Shown here piece by piece: positions 1 to 8,521 of a DNA stretch of 37,435 nucleotides (its first letter is position 1; each line of letters starts with the position of its first letter). Made by a program: the position numbers and the translations under genes. Below the pieces are notes generated by a model. It worked only from the letters and a program-made list of their open reading frames with translations, had not been told where the DNA came from and ran no database searches. The stretch is from an uncultured Prevotellaceae bacterium (GTDB lineage: Bacteria > Bacteroidota > Bacteroidia > Bacteroidales > Bacteroidaceae). The stretch lies in the NCBI GenBank assembly GCA_902767045.1, contig CACXFT010000051.1, positions 1 through 37,435 on the forward strand. The letters run 5' to 3'.

Positions 1-1
1 G

Positions 2-127
2 CCCTGCAAGGGCAAAAGCAACAATTATCTTGATTTTCTCATTTCTGCCCTATACTATATAATAAGGTGGAAACCCATTGGATGCCTACATTCCGTGACA
101 TCCTTATATTTCATACTCATTCGATGA
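2..127 (+). CDS. 3' end of an unidentified gene, cut by the window edge
   Basis: An open frame enters from the left edge and runs 41 codons to a TGA at 125-127. The visible tail is partly hydrophobic and basic (LDFLISALYYIIRWKP in the middle, FILIR at the end). The TGA overlaps the ATG at 124 in the ATGA arrangement that is common between co-translated genes of this locus, which is the main reason to believe the frame is real. It is too short to assign to a family; the last residues of a glycosyltransferase or a membrane protein of the same operon would fit. It could also be a chance open frame. Confidence 0.4.
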   Translation, partial: PCKGKSNNYLDFLISALYYIIRWKPIGCLHSVTSLYFILIR

Positions 128-183
128 TTCAAATTCAAAATAATGTAGACTGCTGCGGCTGCAACGCCTGCGGCGATGTCTAG
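124..183 (+). pseudogene. N-terminal scrap of an FrhB-like (F420 hydrogenase beta family) protein
   Basis: From the ATG at 124 the frame reads MIQIQNNVDCCGCNACGDV and then meets TAG at 181-183. The cysteine cluster CCGCNAC right after a short start, with an upstream gene ending at the same ATG, is the typical beginning of the coenzyme F420 hydrogenase/dehydrogenase beta-subunit family. Members of that family are frequent in Bacteroidales polysaccharide loci, where they are thought to act on sugars. Only 19 codons remain; the second half of the ferredoxin motif (C-P) and the body of the protein are gone. After the stop, the same frame continues open to 294 with unrelated-looking sequence, so this seems to be a recombination scar. 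The assignment rests on the cysteine pattern alone. Confidence 0.5.
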
Positions 184-374
184 AAGTACTTCCATGATAT
201 TCTTAACCACGTAGTGGGAACTGTCAAGGATGAGCTGGTCAGCATTCTGCCCCATAAGTGGGTGGAACCAGTCACGATTCCCTTGGTTTATTGAGGAATC
301 GGTATCATAAAGTCTTAAATGAATTTAAAATATTGAAAGTTTGCTAGATGGGCAACCAACTAGTGATAATTGAC

Positions 375-412
375 GGCTTACTAAATATAAGCCTCTTCCA
401 TCCTTGGAAGAG
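375..412. other. Two adjoining hairpins upstream of the DUF262 gene
   Basis: GGCTTA (375-380) can pair with TAAGCC (388-393), and CTCTTCCA (393-400) pairs perfectly with TGGAAGAG (405-412) around a four-base loop. No long T run follows on the plus strand, so this is not a convincing terminator in the direction of the locus. It may be a leftover of a terminator or a leader structure. Apart from this and the gene scraps at 124-183 and 461-593, nothing else is recognised between 184 and 602. Confidence 0.3.
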
Positions 413-460
413 CAAAAAGAGGTGGCCTGAACTCACAAGATCAGACAAAGATTGACCCCA

Positions 461-593
461 AGTGAATTTTTCGAAAATTATTTTGTGCGTAACTTGCTGA
501 AAATCAAGTTTACGTTAAAAGGATGATTTACAGTCCAAATTTAAGGTGGTCTTTGACCAGGTAGGCACTCCAACCTATGCCTACGTTTTGCAA
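461..593 (+). pseudogene. Decayed fragment resembling rmlD (dTDP-4-dehydrorhamnose reductase)
   Basis: In the frame of the following gene, bases 531-593 read QSKFKVVFDQVGTPTYAY and a few more residues. VVFDQVGTPTYA is close to the conserved DQxGxPTxxxDLA segment of RmlD, which lines the active site of this last enzyme of dTDP-L-rhamnose synthesis. Just upstream, in another frame (461-502), SEFFENYFVRNLL resembles the stretch that precedes it in RmlD (YSEFGxNFVxTML). The two pieces are out of frame and separated by stops, so no working protein is made. A GTG at 546 would fuse this scrap to the next gene, which makes it a poor start choice for that gene. Confidence 0.5.
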
Positions 594-602
594 TACAAAA
601 CT

Positions 603-2411
603 ATGGTTAAATCAATAACAAGCAATTCTGATAGCATACAGGTAGTGTATGATAACTACCTGGAAGGTAAATATATAGTAAATCGTCGATATCAGCGCAA
701 GTTAGTTTGGACACAGGAGGAGAAAGTATCATTTATCGACTCTATCCTAAAGAATTACTCCATCCCTCTTTTCTTGTTAGCTCAAAATACAGATGAGAGA
801 GGTGATGACAAATATGAGATTATTGATGGCATGCAACGACTCAATTCCATTGTGTCGTTTATTGAGAATGAATTTGCAATAGAATGGGATGGTAAAATGT
901 GTTATTTTAACCTTGATACCCTTGCAAGCACTCTTGATTTGAAACAGAATGGTAAACTCAAACAAAAAACGCCTTTTCTCCCTAAGGATGTATGTCTTGG
1001 CATTGTAAGATACCAGATACCATTTTCTTTTATTATAGCCGATCAGCAAAGTATCGAAGAAATATTTCGCCGCATCAATTCTTATGGCAAACAGTTATCT
1101 AATCAGGAAATACGCCAGGCTGGTGCTATTGGTACTTTTTCGGATATAGTCCGAAAGATAGCCTCAACCATTCGTGGTGACGTTTCAACGACAGACAAAC
1201 TTCTTCTCAATGAAATGAAGATGATAAGTCTGTCCAATGCTCGATTGAAGTACGGTATAAATGTAAATGACATATGGTGGGTTAAACAGCATATCGTAAC
1301 TCAGCAAAATATTCGAGTGTCTCGTGATGAGGAGTTGATTGCATGGATATTGTCATATATCATTATTGGAAAAAATGTATCACCTTCGTCTAAAGCACTT
1401 AACAGACTTTACCGATATGACGTTAGTGATAAGGAGGGTAATAACCAGGCTGCTCAAGTTGAGTCAAAAATTCGGGAATTAGGCGAGGATAATATACTTA
1501 AGATGTTCTGTAGGACATTTTCAGTATTGCTGGATGTGTTACATAAGGCCCAAAAGGATTTTCGTACTCTTATATTTACTGAAGATGAAGCCGAAGGTCT
1601 TATTAAAACATTCCAGATAATATTTCTTGCATTCTACGAGTTGTTGTATAAAGAAAAAATGGTTGTAGATGACATCATCCAGTTGACAGACCACCTCAAT
1701 AGCTTAGGGACTCAAGTTTTAAGAGGCATCGCAAAGGATAACTGGACTGCGGACACGCGCTTTGACCGAATACAGGCCGTTAAGGGAATCATTCGTCCGT
1801 ATTTCCGCAAAGGAACAGGTGAAGATGTTGCTAATGACAATTGGGTGATTCAAGTTGACAACATAATGCGGCTTTCCACCCTAGAGGGAAGTCAGTATGA
1901 TTTTAAAGCTGGATTTCATACTTTCAAAGATTCAAAGTTTAACAGAGGACTTGTTAAGAAGTGTGTCCGTTTGCTAACTGCTGCTGTAAACAAGGGCCCC
2001 AATGTGTATGGTTATGTTATTGTTGGAATATGTGAGTCAAAGGCAACATTTGAGGAGTTCCAAAAGTATTATGCAACCTCAAAAGGGATACAGTATCAGA
2101 ACACGGCCTTTTACATCACAGGCATTGATGATGAGGTGAAGAATTTCTATGCAGGTTCTTATGATCGATACCAAAATGAGATTCTTAATATTATCAGAGA
2201 TGAACCAGTAGAGGATTCTGCAAAGCATTATATTCTCACCCATATACGTTTCCCCCGATATTATGATTCAACACTGATGATTTTAGAGCTAAAATCGGAT
2301 AATGAACCGATAACATATGATGACAAATACTTTGAGCGTCAAGGAAATAATGCCATAGAAGTAACAGGTATTAAGGGAATAAGGGCAATTGAGGCTCGTT
2401 TTATTGTGTAA
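603..2411 (+). CDS. DUF262 (GmrSD/ParB-like) + AlbA_2 fusion protein, possible defence gene
   Basis: A 602-residue cytoplasmic protein. Residues 10-90 carry the DUF262 hallmarks: YQRKLVW (30-36) and DGMQRL (75-80, usually DGQQR), followed later by FRRINSYGKQLSNQE. DUF262 is the ParB/sulfiredoxin-like fold of GmrS and related nucleotide-driven nucleases. Residues of about 422-602 look like an AlbA_2 (Schlafen-type) domain: YDFKAG, then AAVNKG and YVIVGI, and a late YFERQGNN that matches the family's closing YxRxG motif. The middle is helical and unassigned, and no HNH motif (DUF1524) is seen. I chose the ATG at 603 because the upstream GTG at 546 would add residues that look like an rmlD scrap. 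The gene lies 16 bases before wzx and is likely co-transcribed with it. An antiphage or anti-plasmid role is inference. Confidence 0.75.
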   Translation: MVKSITSNSDSIQVVYDNYLEGKYIVNRRYQRKLVWTQEEKVSFIDSILKNYSIPLFLLAQNTDERGDDKYEIIDGMQRLNSIVSFIENEFAIEWDGKMCYFNLDTLASTLDLKQNGKLKQKTPFLPKDVCLGIVRYQIPFSFIIADQQSIEEIFRRINSYGKQLSNQEIRQAGAIGTFSDIVRKIASTIRGDVSTTDKLLLNEMKMISLSNARLKYGINVNDIWWVKQHIVTQQNIRVSRDEELIAWILSYIIIGKNVSPSSKALNRLYRYDVSDKEGNNQAAQVESKIRELGEDNILKMFCRTFSVLLDVLHKAQKDFRTLIFTEDEAEGLIKTFQIIFLAFYELLYKEKMVVDDIIQLTDHLNSLGTQVLRGIAKDNWTADTRFDRIQAVKGIIRPYFRKGTGEDVANDNWVIQVDNIMRLSTLEGSQYDFKAGFHTFKDSKFNRGLVKKCVRLLTAAVNKGPNVYGYVIVGICESKATFEEFQKYYATSKGIQYQNTAFYITGIDDEVKNFYAGSYDRYQNEILNIIRDEPVEDSAKHYILTHIRFPRYYDSTLMILELKSDNEPITYDDKYFERQGNNAIEVTGIKGIRAIEARFIV

Positions 2412-2427
2412 TCTAATAATAAATAAT

Positions 2428-3963
2428 ATGCCTCAAGCAAATACCGTAAATAACAAGCGCATCGCGAAGAACACGATGTTCCTCTACTTCCGCATGATTC
2501 TTATCATGGGAGTAACACTCTACACCTCGCGCGTTATACTCGCCAAGTTGGGAGTGGAGGACTATGGTCTGTATCAGGTGGTGGGCGGTGTTGTCGGTAT
2601 TCTCTCGTTTCTAAATGGTACACTTAGTATAGGAACGTCCCGTTTCCTAACTTACGAGCTCGGTGCTGGCAATACAGAGAAACTCAAACGGACGTTTTCC
2701 ACAGGTTTTTACACCCATGTCATTCTTGCGCTCATTGTTGTGGTATTGATGGAAACAGGCGGTTTATGGTTCCTCTACAACAAACTGGTAATCCCTCCTG
2801 AACGTCTTGAAGCCTGTTTCTGGGTGTTCCAACTGTCCATCTTCACCACTTTTGTGGCTATTACTCAGGTGCCCTACACGGCAACCATCATGGCACATGA
2901 ACGGATGGGAATCTATGCCTATATCAGCATCTTCGAGGCATTTGCAAAATTAGGAGTATGCTATCTTATCTCTGCCACCGTTTTAGATCGTCTCATATTC
3001 TATGCTATTCTGATAGCATTTGTGCAGCTCATGGTAGCGATGTTCTACAGGCTTTATAGTGTGAGATTCTTTCCAGAGACAAAACTTGGCTTGGTCTTTG
3101 ATAAAGCCATCCTGAAAAGCATGATGGGCTTCTCAGGCTGGAATGTCCTGGCAAACATCTCCAATATGCTTGGCCATCAGGGTACCTTGGTGCTCATCAA
3201 TATGTTCTTTTCTCCTGTGGTGGTTGCTGCCCAGGCAATATCAGGCCAAGTGTCGGGAGCCATGATGCAATTTGTGAACAATTTCCGTACGGCCATCAAT
3301 CCGCAGATCATCAAGCTTTATGCAGCAGGAGAGAAAGAGGCTTCGAAAAAGCTGACGCTTGAAACTACCATATATTGTTTCGATTTGATTCTGATGTTGG
3401 GTTTACCCGCCATCATAGTGATGAACAAACTCATGAGTGTATGGTTAGTGGAAGTTCCCCAGTATGCTGTAGCCTTCACACAGTGGATTATTGTCAGACA
3501 GATTATAGGAACGTTCAGTGCCTCTTTTTATATCCCCATGATGGCTGCCAACAAAATGAAGACCAATTCCATGGCAGCTGTTTACTTAGGAATGGGAGAA
3601 TTCGTGTTGCTTTATATAGCTTTCAGGTTAGGATGCGGACCGATGTGGATACAGTATTTGGGAATCTTCATTTCCATAGGGTTCTCATTAATGGTGAAGC
3701 CTTGGGTGCTAATACGCGAGATTGACTATTCTGTTCAGGAAATCTGGCAATGCTACTGGTCATGTATCAAGGTATTGGCTTTGTCGTTGTTCATGTCACT
3801 CATTCCTGCTTACTATTTAACTGATAGTCTGTTCTCCTCAGCGTTGAAAGCTTTTATTTCAGGAATAGCTGTGGCTACAGCTTCCTATATATTTATGAAT
3901 AAACAATCGAAAGAGAAACTTTTGCTCTTTTTGAGTAATAAAGTGAGAAATGTTAGAAAATAA
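2428..3963 (+). CDS. Wzx-type polysaccharide flippase
   Basis: A 511-residue integral membrane protein of the MOP/MATE-like polysaccharide transporter superfamily. It should move the finished lipid-linked repeat unit from the cytoplasmic to the periplasmic face of the inner membrane. Hydrophobic segments run throughout, beginning with a basic N-terminus (NNKRIAKNTMFLYFRM) followed by TLYTSRVILAKLGVEDYGLY, a start typical of Bacteroidales flippases (arginine in the first helix, then L-G-x-x-D-Y-G). An ATG at 2389 lies inside the previous gene. The ATG at 2428 gives the usual start (MPQANTVNNKR) and was preferred. The end overlaps the next gene by 14 bases, indicating translational coupling. 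Confidence 0.85.
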   Translation: MPQANTVNNKRIAKNTMFLYFRMILIMGVTLYTSRVILAKLGVEDYGLYQVVGGVVGILSFLNGTLSIGTSRFLTYELGAGNTEKLKRTFSTGFYTHVILALIVVVLMETGGLWFLYNKLVIPPERLEACFWVFQLSIFTTFVAITQVPYTATIMAHERMGIYAYISIFEAFAKLGVCYLISATVLDRLIFYAILIAFVQLMVAMFYRLYSVRFFPETKLGLVFDKAILKSMMGFSGWNVLANISNMLGHQGTLVLINMFFSPVVVAAQAISGQVSGAMMQFVNNFRTAINPQIIKLYAAGEKEASKKLTLETTIYCFDLILMLGLPAIIVMNKLMSVWLVEVPQYAVAFTQWIIVRQIIGTFSASFYIPMMAANKMKTNSMAAVYLGMGEFVLLYIAFRLGCGPMWIQYLGIFISIGFSLMVKPWVLIREIDYSVQEIWQCYWSCIKVLALSLFMSLIPAYYLTDSLFSSALKAFISGIAVATASYIFMNKQSKEKLLLFLSNKVRNVRK

Positions 3964-5083
3964 GAAACCGAAGCTGGCGGTAATCGGTGCCAGCTATCTT
4001 CAGTTGCCCATTGTCAGGAAAGCAAAGCAGATGGGTATCGAGGTTCATTGCTTTGCTTGGGCTGATGGAGCAGTATGCAAGGATGTTGCAGATTATTTCT
4101 ATCCCATCGACGTGAAGGAGAAGGATCAGATACTTGATGTCTGCCAGCGTGTGGGTATCGATGGTATCACCACCATCGCAGCCGACCTTCCTGTACCCAC
4201 CATCAACTATGTGGCAAGTCGGATGGGGCTAATCTCTAATCCCGATGATTATTCTGCGATAACCACGAACAAGTTCTTGATGCGCCAGTGTTTCATGCAG
4301 AATGGCGTGCCCTCACCCAGATACACATTGGTAACATCCAATGGGAGTTATGATGGCATCCAAGGATTTGAGTTCCCTCTTATTGTGAAGCCTACGGATC
4401 GTTCAGGGAGTAAGGGAGTCGAAAAAATTCTTGACCCCGTTCAGCTTGATGCCGCAGTGAAACGTGCACAGGATGTTTCTTTCAAGCATGAGGCCATCAT
4501 CGAGGAATTTGTTACAGGAAGGGAAATAAGCGTTGAATCTATTTCTTTTGAGGGGAAGCACTATATCCTGCAGATTACAGACAAGGTAACAACAGGTGCT
4601 CCATTCTTTGTGGAGTTGGAACATCACCAGCCATCCTCCTTGCCAGAGGAAACCAAAGTGCAGGTGCGTCAGATTGTATTGCATGCGCTCGATGCATTAC
4701 ACATTGAGTATGGTGCCTCCCACTCGGAAATGAAGATTACAGAAAATGGAGAGATAAAAGTCATAGAAATCGGAGCCCGCATGGGGGGCGATTTCATTGG
4801 CTCTGATCTTGTTCAGTTATCTACTGGTTACGATTTCTTGAAGGGTGTCATCAATGTCGCATTAGGAAGATTCGAAGAACCAGTGATAACAGATAGCCAT
4901 CATTCGGGTGTTTATTTCCTCTCGGAAGAAACCAAGCATCTGAAGCCCATCATTGAGCATTGGAAGGACAATCCAGCTATTAGAGAAGCGGCTATAACCA
5001 ATGAAGAACTACGGCGTATAGAGTGTAGTGGCGATCGTAGTGGATATATTATTTACCAAGCAGAAGAAACGGTTCGGTTCTAA
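3950..5083 (+). CDS. ATP-grasp carboxylate-amine ligase, capsule-associated
   Basis: A 377-residue ATP-grasp protein. Residues 8-100 form a Rossmann-like pre-ATP domain (VIGASYLQLPIVRKAK). The ATP-grasp core follows, with the nucleotide-binding lysine near 147 (LIVKPTDRSGSKGV), the hinge EEF at 185-187, and metal ligands in HSEMKI (E260) and VIEIGARMGGD (E273). Overall it resembles the CarB/PurK/biotin-carboxylase-like ligases that join a carboxylate to an amine through an acyl phosphate. The substrate is unknown. In a polysaccharide locus it may attach an amino acid to a uronic acid or amino sugar, which is inference. It overlaps wzx by 14 bases and the next gene by one. It is clearly related to the product at 6123. 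Confidence 0.75.
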   Translation: MLENKKPKLAVIGASYLQLPIVRKAKQMGIEVHCFAWADGAVCKDVADYFYPIDVKEKDQILDVCQRVGIDGITTIAADLPVPTINYVASRMGLISNPDDYSAITTNKFLMRQCFMQNGVPSPRYTLVTSNGSYDGIQGFEFPLIVKPTDRSGSKGVEKILDPVQLDAAVKRAQDVSFKHEAIIEEFVTGREISVESISFEGKHYILQITDKVTTGAPFFVELEHHQPSSLPEETKVQVRQIVLHALDALHIEYGASHSEMKITENGEIKVIEIGARMGGDFIGSDLVQLSTGYDFLKGVINVALGRFEEPVITDSHHSGVYFLSEETKHLKPIIEHWKDNPAIREAAITNEELRRIECSGDRSGYIIYQAEETVRF

Positions 5084-6120
5084 TGATGACAGCAGCAAGC
5101 AGAAATTACAGATTAGACACTGTCAAGACCATCATGATAATGGGAATTGTCGTAGAACATTCCATTCTTATCTATGGCTATCCTAGAAGCCATGAGTTGT
5201 TCTGGTGTCTTTTTATCAGCTGGCTGATGCCATTGTTTACCATGATTTCAGGCTATTTGTTCAAACGACGCTCCGTGAAGGAGCTTTTGAATAAGTATTT
5301 ATATCCCATGCTCATATTCTCTGCCGTGAATTTCTTGGTGGGCTATTTATTCTATGACCAATACCAAGATGGTCTTCATGTCATAGGCTATGCTATGTGG
5401 TATCTGTGGGCATTATTTTGGTTCGCAATTTTTACCCCCCCCATTTTGCGGGCTATTAATGTGAACGTTGCTTTCGTATTGTTACTTGCGATAGCATTGA
5501 TTTTTATGGTTATACCTTTGCCGTCTTCAATTACGATGTTATGCTATAAGCTACAAATCAATAGAATCATTGGATTCTATCCTTTCTTTCTGTTAGGAAT
5601 TATCCTTAAGAAAACAGGCAACCTACCTTATGTGGAAAGGAACAGTAAGTTGATTCTTGTGGTGGCCGTGACAATATATTTACTGCTTTGCTATGCCAAT
5701 GAAGGGCTTGCCTATCAAGGCAGTTTCTATCTTCAACCCCAATCTGGTTTTAGAAAGATAGTCCTGCAGATGATGAGCTACCTGATTATTATGCCGTTAT
5801 GTGTGACACTTGTCTGTTCCATGCCACGCAAAGAAGTCTGGTTTTCAAGATTTGGTAGTCGCACGCTAAACGTTTATTTGCTTCACATGTTGGTTGTTTT
5901 CCCAGTATGTTACGGTATATTTTCCCATCTTGGTTATAGTGTTGAGCTGATTGTTTTGAATTGTATGTTGGCATTTAGCATCTGCTTGCTATTCTTTTCA
6001 GCTACTGTTGACAGGAAGATGAAATATCTTCTCAAAACTAACTGTTGGGCATTCGTACTATCATTATATGTTGTATCATTGGTTGTCGTGAATAGCCATT
6101 ATTTATTTAAGTTGTTTTGA
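5083..6120 (+). CDS. Membrane acyltransferase (acyltransferase 3 family)
   Basis: A 345-residue multi-span membrane protein of the acyltransferase 3 (AT3, OafA/WecH-like) family, which moves acetyl or other acyl groups across the inner membrane onto sugars. The N-terminus has the family pattern: RNYRLDTVK, then a first helix ending in VVEHSIL with the conserved histidine, and LMPLFTMISGYLF. About ten hydrophobic segments follow. The start ATG overlaps the upstream stop by one base (TAATG); the next in-frame ATG at 5086 is an alternative. A run of eight C at 5435-5442 encodes T118-P119-P120. Loss or gain of one C would truncate the protein, so the gene could be switched by slippage. Confidence 0.78.
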   Translation: MMTAASRNYRLDTVKTIMIMGIVVEHSILIYGYPRSHELFWCLFISWLMPLFTMISGYLFKRRSVKELLNKYLYPMLIFSAVNFLVGYLFYDQYQDGLHVIGYAMWYLWALFWFAIFTPPILRAINVNVAFVLLLAIALIFMVIPLPSSITMLCYKLQINRIIGFYPFFLLGIILKKTGNLPYVERNSKLILVVAVTIYLLLCYANEGLAYQGSFYLQPQSGFRKIVLQMMSYLIIMPLCVTLVCSMPRKEVWFSRFGSRTLNVYLLHMLVVFPVCYGIFSHLGYSVELIVLNCMLAFSICLLFFSATVDRKMKYLLKTNCWAFVLSLYVVSLVVVNSHYLFKLF

Positions 6121-6122
6121 TT

Positions 6123-7361
6123 ATGGATAAGCTCCTAATTATAGGTGCCGGTATTGGTCAGGAACCCATTATACAAAAGGCTAAGGCTCGTGGTGTTCAT
6201 GTGACGGTTGTGTCCATACCTGGACCATATCCTTGTTTTGGCTTAGCCGATGACATTGTCTATAAAGACATTTTTGACAGGGATGGCATCGTTGAGATGG
6301 CCAGAAAAAAGGGAATAACAGCAGTCGTATCCGATCAGAATGACCTAATGATGCCAACCGTAGCTTATGTTGCCGAGAAATTAAGTTTGCCTGGCAATCG
6401 GTTTGATACCGTGATGTCTTATTGTAATAAGAACTCGTTTCGTAATCTTTGTGACAAAGTAGGAATTCCCAGTCCCAAACATATTGCAATAAAATCAGAA
6501 GATGTTGAGGTGTGCAATATAGTTTTTCCTCTTCCTTGGATTGTGAAACCGGCAGATTCTCAGTCAAGTATTGGTGTGAAGAAGGTGAATAACCCTGAGG
6601 ATTTGAACGCTGCATTGATGGTGGCGTTAGAAAAGTCTCCTACAGGAAGTGCTATTGTAGAAGAGTTCTTTGAAGGGAGAGAAGTCGTTTGTGAAGGATT
6701 CATCAATGAAGGTAAATATTATCTGCTGTCTTTTGCTGACAGGAGATATTTCAATCTGAAAGGTGTGATGATTCCCAGTCAGACTATATTCCCGTCAACA
6801 CTGAGCGAGACGATAAGAAATAGGATAGTTGGCTATGAACAGGCTTTAGCGAATAGCACCAAGCCTTCTTTTGCCATCACACATTCCGAGTATCTTGTTA
6901 ATGAACTCACAGGAGAAATCCGAATTGTGGAGACTGCCTTACGTGGAGGTGGGGTTTACATTTCCTCAGATCTTATTCCGATGGCTACCGGCATAGACAT
7001 TAACGACGTACTACTAGATAAATCCTTGGGTATTGAAGTGAATGTTGATGAAGTGTTTAAGAACAGGAGCGACAGAGCATCTGCTTATGTCTGCTTCTAC
7101 CTGCCCGAGGGTATTGTTCAATCTGTTTCTGGTGTTGAAGAGTTAAAAGCATTGCCTTTTGTACGAAAGGCATATATCGATGATTTGACGATAGGCCAGC
7201 AGACGATGCCACCTACATACAAAGGTGCCCGTAAAGGCCCTATTTTAGTCCAGGGCGAGAATAGAAAAGACTTGGAGAAGAATATCTTGACAGTACAGGA
7301 AACATTGAAGGTAACGGTAAAAACCGATGCCGGTGATATATGTAATATATGTTGGTCTTAA
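6123..7361 (+). CDS. ATP-grasp ligase, paralogue of the 3950 gene product
   Basis: A 412-residue ATP-grasp protein with the same plan as the product at 3950. The N-terminal part reads LLIIGAGIGQEPIIQKAKARG, with SDQNDLMMPTVAYVAE further on, aligning well with the paralogue's AADLPVPTINYVAS. The core has IVKPADSQSSIGV (ATP-binding lysine and glycine-rich loop), EEFFEGREVV, and HSEYLV followed by IVETALRGGG for the metal site. A C-terminal extension of about 40 residues is extra. The TTG at 6117 was passed over for the ATG at 6123, two bases after the upstream stop. Two paralogues flanking an acyltransferase suggest two successive ligations on the same glycan or two acceptor positions. Substrate unknown. 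Confidence 0.75.
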   Translation: MDKLLIIGAGIGQEPIIQKAKARGVHVTVVSIPGPYPCFGLADDIVYKDIFDRDGIVEMARKKGITAVVSDQNDLMMPTVAYVAEKLSLPGNRFDTVMSYCNKNSFRNLCDKVGIPSPKHIAIKSEDVEVCNIVFPLPWIVKPADSQSSIGVKKVNNPEDLNAALMVALEKSPTGSAIVEEFFEGREVVCEGFINEGKYYLLSFADRRYFNLKGVMIPSQTIFPSTLSETIRNRIVGYEQALANSTKPSFAITHSEYLVNELTGEIRIVETALRGGGVYISSDLIPMATGIDINDVLLDKSLGIEVNVDEVFKNRSDRASAYVCFYLPEGIVQSVSGVEELKALPFVRKAYIDDLTIGQQTMPPTYKGARKGPILVQGENRKDLEKNILTVQETLKVTVKTDAGDICNICWS

Positions 7362-7372
7362 TGTGACAGAAT

Positions 7373-8515
7373 ATGAAGGAAAAATATTATAGAGTGGCAA
7401 AGACTATCAGCCGTTGGAAAATTGATACCCCATTTGAAAACTGGCTGGGTAGTATGGCAGACAAAAGTGAATTCTGGAAACGAGTTTATGTGTTCTACTA
7501 TTGGTTGTTCGATCATGAGTATTACGTAAAGGGCATGTCCTATCTGCTAAAAGAAATAAAGAGACAGAAACCTAATTGTACCGTCTGGGGGGTAAAATAC
7601 CTGAAGCGAGATATGATTTACAGCCTGCACCGATTCGGGGCGAGCTTTGATGATTATTTCATATATAAATTTTTTAATCTGAACACTCGAGGTCGCGAAT
7701 CATTCAATACTTTAAAAATGCAGTATGGCTACTGCGAACAAGTAAACGGGAATGAGGTTAGGGAGTTATTTGAGGATAAGGGTAAGTGCTACGAAGTCTT
7801 TAAACCTTTTTACAAAAGAGACGTAATTGTAGTTAGAGGACTTATCACCGAAGATGTTATTGCCAATTTTATACAAAGGCATAACTCTTTTATCTATAAG
7901 CCATTGGATGGCCATTCGGGGATGGGTATCCAGATAATGACTTTAAACGACCCAAAAGGAGTTAGACTGTTTATAGAGAATCATAAAAAGAAGAATTATA
8001 TATTAGAGGAACTTATTAGCCAGTCACCAGCGATAGGGAGACTGCATCCAAGTAGCATTAATACATTGCGTATTCTGACTTTCAAGCAAAAAGACAGAGT
8101 AAACATATTAGGGGCCGCATTGAGAATAGGTGTAGGAGGTGCTTCCGTTGATAATGCTGGTGCAGGAGGAATCTATGGTCATATAGATATAAAAGAAGGC
8201 ATCATTGACTCTGTAGCCTGCGATAATTCAAATGGCAGATACTTAAAGCATCCAGATACAAAAGTTGTTATACCAGGTTTCGTGATACCAGAGTGGGAAG
8301 GCGCAAAATCTATGGTATTTGAAATGGCCCAAGTCGTTTGTGATGCTACTGTCATTTCTTGGGATTTGGCATATTCGACGAAAGGATGGTGTATGGTTGA
8401 AGGTAACGATGTAGGAGATTTCCATCTCTATCAGGTTCCATATAATACGGGATTCAAACATGTGCTATTGGGAGAATTGGATACATGGTATAAGTCTAAG
8501 CCTCCTATCGAATGA
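7373..8515 (+). CDS. Sugar-transfer-associated ATP-grasp protein (ATPgrasp_ST family)
   Basis: A 380-residue protein that matches the sugar-transfer-associated ATP-grasp family (Pfam ATPgrasp_ST). Family marks are FIYKPLDGHSGMGIQI (ATP-binding lysine and glycine loop), EELI, HPSSINTLRILT, ALRIGVGGASVDNAGAGGI and the terminal WDLAYSTKGWCMVEGNDVG, which supplies metal ligands. The N-terminal 110 residues are basic and helical and carry no known domain. Members sit in exopolysaccharide clusters and are presumed to ligate a small molecule to a sugar, but no reaction has been firmly established to my knowledge. The start at 7373 is 11 bases after the previous stop. A second copy of its C-terminus lies just downstream. 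Confidence 0.8.
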   Translation: MKEKYYRVAKTISRWKIDTPFENWLGSMADKSEFWKRVYVFYYWLFDHEYYVKGMSYLLKEIKRQKPNCTVWGVKYLKRDMIYSLHRFGASFDDYFIYKFFNLNTRGRESFNTLKMQYGYCEQVNGNEVRELFEDKGKCYEVFKPFYKRDVIVVRGLITEDVIANFIQRHNSFIYKPLDGHSGMGIQIMTLNDPKGVRLFIENHKKKNYILEELISQSPAIGRLHPSSINTLRILTFKQKDRVNILGAALRIGVGGASVDNAGAGGIYGHIDIKEGIIDSVACDNSNGRYLKHPDTKVVIPGFVIPEWEGAKSMVFEMAQVVCDATVISWDLAYSTKGWCMVEGNDVGDFHLYQVPYNTGFKHVLLGELDTWYKSKPPIE

Positions 8516-8521
8516 CAGTGA

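Noticed and set aside
1-13. Short palindrome GCCCT-GCA-AGGGC at the left edge
   Set aside because: It lies within an apparently coding frame and has a stem of only five pairs; chance is likely.
55-255. Minus-strand open frame of 66 codons near the left edge
   Set aside because: It is antisense to the plus-strand pieces with an ATGA overlap and a CCGCNAC cysteine cluster, has no family resemblance, and lacks a promoter.
546-602. GTG start extending the DUF262 protein by 19 residues
   Set aside because: The added residues look like an RmlD fragment and not like the beginning of DUF262 proteins; the ATG at 603 is a better start.
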